This document shows, piece by piece, positions 6,870 to 10,040 of a stretch of DNA of 10,040 nucleotides (position 1 is its first letter; each line of letters opens with the position of its first letter). The translations under genes and the position numbers were made by a program. The stretch comes from an uncultured Treponema sp. (lineage in GTDB: Bacteria; Spirochaetota; Spirochaetia; Treponematales; Treponemataceae), in NCBI GenBank assembly GCA_946538875.1, contig CAMNHD010000037.1, positions 1 through 10,040 on the forward strand. The letters run 5' to 3'. A model generated the notes under the pieces. It worked only from the letters and a program-made list of their open reading frames with translations, searched no databases and had not been told where the DNA came from.

Positions 6870-8420
6870 ATGAAAAAACAGGCAATAATTTTTACACTTG
6901 CAGCTTCCCTTCTTTTTGCTTCATGTGGCAATGTCTGGACAGGTGGAAGCTTAAAATCATCGGGAACAAATTTTGACGGAGCAGAAGAGGTGGCTTCTTC
7001 TTCCATCGGTACAAGCTCAAGCGGATTCGAAAGTGCAAAACATGCGGCATTCATCTTGGGCAATGTAGCAGACCACTCTGTTTTTTATGCAGGGGGAGAC
7101 ACAGTCAGACTTGAAATAATTGGCAAGGCTGGCGCAAGTTCGGAAATTACACTTTCTGTAAACAGCTATGCACGCCTTGACGAATCAACATTTGCCGGCT
7201 CATTCAAATTTTTTAATCTGGCCAACAGCTCTTCTGAGTTATTCTACCCGGAGCGTAAGACTCAGCTTGACAGCAAAATTCTTGACGTGAGCTTTACCAC
7301 TTCTGACGGAAGTGCATCAAGTGCAAATGTCACTACCACAATTGATTTTTCAGTTGACACAGAAGAGGTTTCAAAAAACGTAATAGCCCTTCTTATCGAT
7401 GCGACTTCTCTCAAGGACATTCACGGAAGATTTGTGGTAAATGGAAACAAAAATGAAAAGTGCGGTGAAGAAAGTGACAGCCTTGTGCGCTACATTGGTA
7501 TTGCAAGCACGGCCGATGACAGTTTGCCCACTTCCCTGTCTTTTCTAAAGGGCGAAGATTTTGCCCCTGAACCAGAATACAAGGCAGCCTTTGAAGTGAC
7601 GCTTGTGCCTACCGCTCCCGGAAAAATTACACCGGTATCGGGTAAGCCAGACTACCTTGATTACTCAGAGGAAACACCAAAACTAAAACAAAAAAAGGAT
7701 CTCGCCGAACTTCTAAAATCCATGTATTCTATTCAGATGATGAATGTTGGGGAAAGTTTTTGGACAACAAGTGCCGCCCTTGATTTTGTATATGATTCTG
7801 ACACCATCACATATCGAGCTCAGGAACTTTCCTTTGCCCCGGGGACAAAATACCGCCTTGTAAAGAAAGTCCCAGCAATGGAGAATTCAAATTCTGAAGA
7901 AGAAAACAGCAAGCTTTTGTACGGTCACAAAGCATTCCAGAACTATACTGACAGCTACACGGTCTATGGCGAGGAAAAAACAGCAACATACTTTGGTGCG
8001 GAACCAGCATTCATCGTAATCAATGGTGAGTATGCAAACGGAAACTACAGCTACGCTTCTATTACGGCTGCACAGAATTCAATCATTACGCTTTCCGAAA
8101 AAGGCGAGGGACGCTACACCGCAGATTTGGGAATCATGAATGGCGATGAACTGGAATTTAGTGAAAATTCTTTTGCAGATTTTATTGTGACCGACAGCAA
8201 CTACAATAAGATTCCATGCACAGTTACGCGCAAGGACAAGAATTCTGTGATAATCCAGCTTGAAAACCACTTCTACAAAGGCAAAGTTCTCATTTGGGTT
8301 GGAAACGGAACACAAATCAAAAAGAATCCTTTTGACGATACGGAAGCAGTTTGCTTTGGCCTTTGGAAAGATTCAGACTACGGCACTGCCTCTGGCTATG
8401 TAAAGCTTTTTGAAAACTGA
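6870..8420 (+). CDS. Lipoprotein of unknown function, paired with the outer-membrane protein
   Basis: The product is 516 aa from the ATG at 6870, supported by AGGAG (6857-6861) 8 nt upstream. The open frame reaches back to 6813, but that part overlaps the preceding gene and lacks a signal. The N-terminus MKKQAIIFTLAASLLFASC is a lipoprotein signal peptide with lipobox FASC, so Cys19 should be lipidated and the protein anchored to a membrane. The mature part starts with a Ser/Gly-rich linker. The remainder looks like beta-rich extracellular or periplasmic domains, with a lysine-rich patch near KLKQKKD and a C-terminal segment containing IWVGNGTQIKKNPFDD. I recognise no domain or catalytic motif. 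It follows the barrel protein by 20 nt, which suggests one operon and perhaps a shared complex. Whether it faces outward or into the periplasm is unknown. Confidence 0.75.
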   Translation: MKKQAIIFTLAASLLFASCGNVWTGGSLKSSGTNFDGAEEVASSSIGTSSSGFESAKHAAFILGNVADHSVFYAGGDTVRLEIIGKAGASSEITLSVNSYARLDESTFAGSFKFFNLANSSSELFYPERKTQLDSKILDVSFTTSDGSASSANVTTTIDFSVDTEEVSKNVIALLIDATSLKDIHGRFVVNGNKNEKCGEESDSLVRYIGIASTADDSLPTSLSFLKGEDFAPEPEYKAAFEVTLVPTAPGKITPVSGKPDYLDYSEETPKLKQKKDLAELLKSMYSIQMMNVGESFWTTSAALDFVYDSDTITYRAQELSFAPGTKYRLVKKVPAMENSNSEEENSKLLYGHKAFQNYTDSYTVYGEEKTATYFGAEPAFIVINGEYANGNYSYASITAAQNSIITLSEKGEGRYTADLGIMNGDELEFSENSFADFIVTDSNYNKIPCTVTRKDKNSVIIQLENHFYKGKVLIWVGNGTQIKKNPFDDTEAVCFGLWKDSDYGTASGYVKLFEN

Positions 8421-8461
8421 GCGTCATTGCAGCCCAGTATCGCTCTCTCCACAAGAATGAC

Positions 8462-8500
8462 TTGCCGTGTTCTTGCCGACTTTCGGCATCTTCACGGCAA
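8462..8500. terminator. Nested hairpin between convergent genes (candidate bidirectional terminator)
   Basis: An outer perfect stem TTGCCGTG (8462-8469) with CACGGCAA (8493-8500) encloses an inner perfect stem TGCCGA (8474-8479) with TCGGCA (8483-8488). The two are separated by a symmetric 4-by-4 internal loop, and the tip loop is CTT. It lies between the lipoprotein stop (8420) and the stop of the minus-strand U32-like gene (8532). An A-run at 8519-8526 gives a T-run on the minus strand, but it lies before the hairpin in that direction. Termination is inferred from position and stem strength. Confidence 0.5.
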
Positions 8501-8531
8501 TCTGCAAGAATCCTTTTGAAAAAAAACTTTC

Positions 8532-9440
8532 CTAAAACAAATCCAGCATGGAATCAAGATACAATTCTTCGCGGACATTCAGCTGGTACTCAGGCTTTGT
8601 CATGTAGTGCAAAATGAACTCAAGGACAAGGGCACTGCCTAGTCCCCGGCCTTCTATCTTGAAGTTGGAAAAGCCCATGGGCATATATTTGTCTGCAATA
8701 TCATGTATGCCGATGAATGCCGGGTTTTTCATTGCAAGGGAAAACTTGTAGCCGCCTGCAGCATTAGGCGAGGCACACAAATGTTCTGCAACATCTTGCC
8801 CAAGATTTTTTCTGCTGACATTTTCATAGCAGGCCTTGCGCTGGGTACAGGCAATGTCGCAACATTCGTTGCAAAGAAATTCAACCTTGTCTTTTTTATC
8901 CTGAGCAAGCCGGGACAGTTTTTCAAAAGCTTTGTTAAGCCGGAAATCTGGAACGACAAACTTGAACTCATTTCTGTTAAGCTCAGACTCAAATTCTTCA
9001 AACTTTGCGAGAACCTTGGTTGTGGAAGAAACAAGATAAAGCTCAGGAAAGTTTTTTTGCAGGTAGGCCGCAAGCAAATCGGAATGAAGGATAACGCCGC
9101 CCTGACATTTTGCTTTTGCTAACATGCCGCAAAGTTTGTTGCATTTTTTGTCCGACAGATGTTCGGCTCTTAGCAAGGAATTGCTGAAAGTCAGCCTTGG
9201 TGAAAGCTCAAATTCGTTCATCAGGGCAAGGACATCTTGTGCACTGGCATTTCCAAAGGCGGCCCTTCCTCCGCCCCACAGACAGTCCTCAGGTGCTCCG
9301 TAAAGAGATCCGATGTTGCAGCTGTCATAGAACCATTCCCTATGTTTATAAAAAAGCGGCAGGAAGACCTTGTAAAAATCGTAAAGTTCAAAGAGTCCTG
9401 GGAGATGATAATTGGCGGTGTATTGGGGAATTTTGTTCAT
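8532..9440 (-). CDS. Compact peptidase U32-like protein with a cysteine cluster
   Basis: From the ATG at 9440 the product is 302 aa. It opens MNKIPQYTANYHLPGLFELY, which is where proteins of this kind start in my recollection. The frame is open to 9659, but the extra 73 residues look like read-through. GGAG (9455-9452) lies 11 nt upstream, rather far. Features in order: DCLWGGGR (52-59), RLTFSNSLL (82-90), LVSSTTKVL (136-144), VVPDFRLNK (162-170), a cysteine cluster CNECC with further Cys at 198, 204 and 222 (first Cys 190), and FKIEGRGLGS (260-269). FKIEGR is a hallmark of the U32 family. Family knowledge: U32 relatives such as UbiU, UbiV and RlhA act in hydroxylation or RNA modification, and UbiU/UbiV bind 4Fe-4S clusters through cysteines. 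An iron-sulfur centre is thus plausible. Substrate and reaction are unknown. It is cytoplasmic, monocistronic and converges on the lipoprotein operon. Confidence 0.75.
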   Translation of the reverse strand: MNKIPQYTANYHLPGLFELYDFYKVFLPLFYKHREWFYDSCNIGSLYGAPEDCLWGGGRAAFGNASAQDVLALMNEFELSPRLTFSNSLLRAEHLSDKKCNKLCGMLAKAKCQGGVILHSDLLAAYLQKNFPELYLVSSTTKVLAKFEEFESELNRNEFKFVVPDFRLNKAFEKLSRLAQDKKDKVEFLCNECCDIACTQRKACYENVSRKNLGQDVAEHLCASPNAAGGYKFSLAMKNPAFIGIHDIADKYMPMGFSNFKIEGRGLGSALVLEFILHYMTKPEYQLNVREELYLDSMLDLF

Positions 9441-9757
9441 GTGCTTTAAGGCTCCGTTTTTGTAAAATCTCTTTTTATGCCAGTGTAACTTTACGTTAAC
9501 AGCAATTCGATTCAATTTCAAGAACGGTGGTGATAGAAAGACTGTGTTGCTTTTTGAAGATTTCGGCAAGAAAATGTTTCGCCGGGACTTTACATCAGCA
9601 ATAAAAACAGTAAGAGGACTGTCTGACATTGGAAAAATAAGGTCATCTTCAAGTCTCAAAGATTAAAATTGAAATTACTGAAGAAGGACCGTGGATTGCC
9701 TTCTATTCAAGCATAGCATCAAAAAGTTCTAGCTAAAATTCCTGATTCATGATAAAT
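9441..9757. other. Intergenic stretch with no supported gene
   Basis: This region separates the start of the U32-like gene from the promoter-like site of the acetyltransferase leader. The plus strand has a short open frame ending at 9666 (GTG at 9544 or ATG at 9574, 40 or 30 codons) and another open stretch from 9641 to a stop at 9734 that has no start codon. The minus strand has the upstream extension of the U32-like frame. None has a convincing ribosome binding site or a domain I know. They could be decayed fragments or chance. Confidence 0.35.
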
Positions 9758-9763
9758 TATAAT
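9758..9763 (+). promoter_or_regulatory. Candidate -10 box TATAAT upstream of the acetyltransferase leader
   Basis: A perfect TATAAT lies 12 nt before the AGGAGG of the small leader ORF and 174 nt before the acetyltransferase ATG. No good -35 box stands 16-18 nt upstream, so the promoter call depends on the -10 match and its placement. The region is AT-rich, which raises the chance of a random match. Confidence 0.35.
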
Positions 9764-9785
9764 CAAATATTGTACAGGAGGCTGG

Positions 9786-9821
9786 ATGCTTAAATCTAGC
9801 AAAACTTGGTTCATTGTTTAA
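9786..9821 (+). CDS. Putative 11-aa leader peptide (MLKSSKTWFIV)
   Basis: A full AGGAGG (9776-9781), the strongest ribosome binding site in the window, stands 4 nt before an ATG that opens 11 codons and a TAA. The stop lies 3 nt before an 11-bp inverted repeat that ends in a T-run, and the acetyltransferase gene follows. This order, short peptide then hairpin then gene, is that of translation-coupled attenuators. The peptide shows no run of a single amino acid, so amino-acid sensing is not obvious; stalling by a drug or small molecule would be another possibility. It could also be chance or a decayed start. Confidence 0.4.
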   Translation: MLKSSKTWFIV

Positions 9822-9824
9822 ACG

Positions 9825-9892
9825 CCTTGAAAGACAGGAATTTTGTAAAGTTTCAAAATCTTTTTGGGCAGTCTTTCAAGGTGATGTTTTTT
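9825..9892 (+). terminator. Hairpin with T-run in the acetyltransferase leader (candidate attenuator)
   Basis: CCTTGAAAGAC (9825-9835) is the exact reverse complement of GTCTTTCAAGG (9871-9881). Inside the 35-nt loop, ATTTTG (9840-9845) can pair with CAAAAT (9854-9859). Six T at 9887-9892 follow after TGATG. The stem has moderate GC and a slightly displaced T-run, so it may act as a weak or regulated terminator. It stands between the leader peptide and the acetyltransferase start at 9938. Confidence 0.5.
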
Positions 9893-9937
9893 GGGGAAAA
9901 TCTTCCCGGCTCATAAAACAATTCTTTGGAGATAGAC

Positions 9938-10040
9938 ATGAACTCAAATTTTACAATCCGCGTGGAAGAGCCGCGGGATTTTAGGACTGTTGAAAATCTT
10001 ACCAGAGATTCGTTCTGGAACGTTTACCACCCTGGCTGCA
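9938..10040 (+). CDS. GNAT-family N-acetyltransferase, N-terminal fragment (runs off the window)
   Basis: The ATG at 9938 follows GGAG (9928-9931) by 6 nt. The 34 visible codons read MNSNFTIRVEEPRDFRTVEN and continue with LTRDSFWNVYHPGC. The beta strand FTIRVEEPRDF followed by a helix with VENLTRDSFW is the usual opening of small YhbS-like GNAT acetyltransferases, which transfer acetyl from acetyl-CoA to an amine. The acetyl-CoA-binding motif lies beyond the window, so the substrate cannot be judged. The long leader with a possible peptide and hairpin suggests conditional expression. The call rests on this short, characteristic N-terminus. Confidence 0.75.
   Translation, partial: MNSNFTIRVEEPRDFRTVENLTRDSFWNVYHPGC

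Noticed and set aside
5179..8420. SusC/SusD-type glycan uptake pair
   Set aside because: The barrel-like protein is far too short for SusC and lacks a TonB box or plug signature, and the lipoprotein lacks SusD features.
9441..9659. N-terminal extension of the U32-like protein to 9659
   Set aside because: The family-like sequence starts at MNKIPQY (9440); the upstream residues look like read-through and have no ribosome binding site that I could find.
9544..9736. Two short plus-strand open stretches that might be gene fragments
   Set aside because: One has only weak starts and the other has none. Their translations look mildly protein-like but match no family I know, so they stay as a remark in the intergenic entry.

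Overview
The window looks like chromosomal DNA from a host-associated spirochete, most likely a gut or rumen Treponema. That placement is inference. It rests on moderate GC, a BspA-like leucine-rich-repeat lipoprotein, a porin-like protein ending in phenylalanine beside a lipoprotein, lipobox signal peptides, a bacterial GH17-type glucanase, and a compact U32-like cysteine-cluster protein of a kind I associate with anaerobic gut bacteria. No mobile-element gene, tRNA, rRNA or CRISPR array is visible.

Layout. Positions 1-443 (minus strand) hold the 5' part of an AAA+ ATPase of the ATPase_2/DUF234 type. Its promoter at 503-531 and a perfect 17-bp inverted repeat at 452-503 lie just upstream. 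A hairpin and a GC-rich element of about 70% GC follow at 551-700. A GH17-type glucanase gene runs from 791 to 1693. A good sigma70-type promoter (1842-1870) then leads into a gene for a very large surface lipoprotein (1930-5017), with six InlB-type B repeats and about fifteen BspA-type leucine-rich repeats. Its signal-peptide region contains a run of nine T that puts the ATG and the lipoprotein out of frame. Next comes a likely two-gene operon for a secreted outer-membrane beta-barrel protein (5179-6849) and an unrecognised lipoprotein (6870-8420). A nested hairpin separates it from the convergent U32-like gene (8532-9440, minus strand). After about 500 bases mostly without genes, an 11-codon leader ORF and a hairpin with a T-run precede a GNAT acetyltransferase that leaves the window.

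How the parts fit. Positions 1930-8420 form a cell-envelope block: a repeat-rich surface lipoprotein, an outer-membrane protein and a second lipoprotein. The most notable point is that the large lipoprotein appears to be in an OFF register at a homopolymer, beside a tandem 12-bp duplication that contains its ribosome binding site. This suggests phase-variable surface display, although a sequencing error is possible. A second notable point is an identical 12-mer directly downstream of the -10 box of both the lipoprotein promoter and the ATPase promoter. It may be a shared operator.
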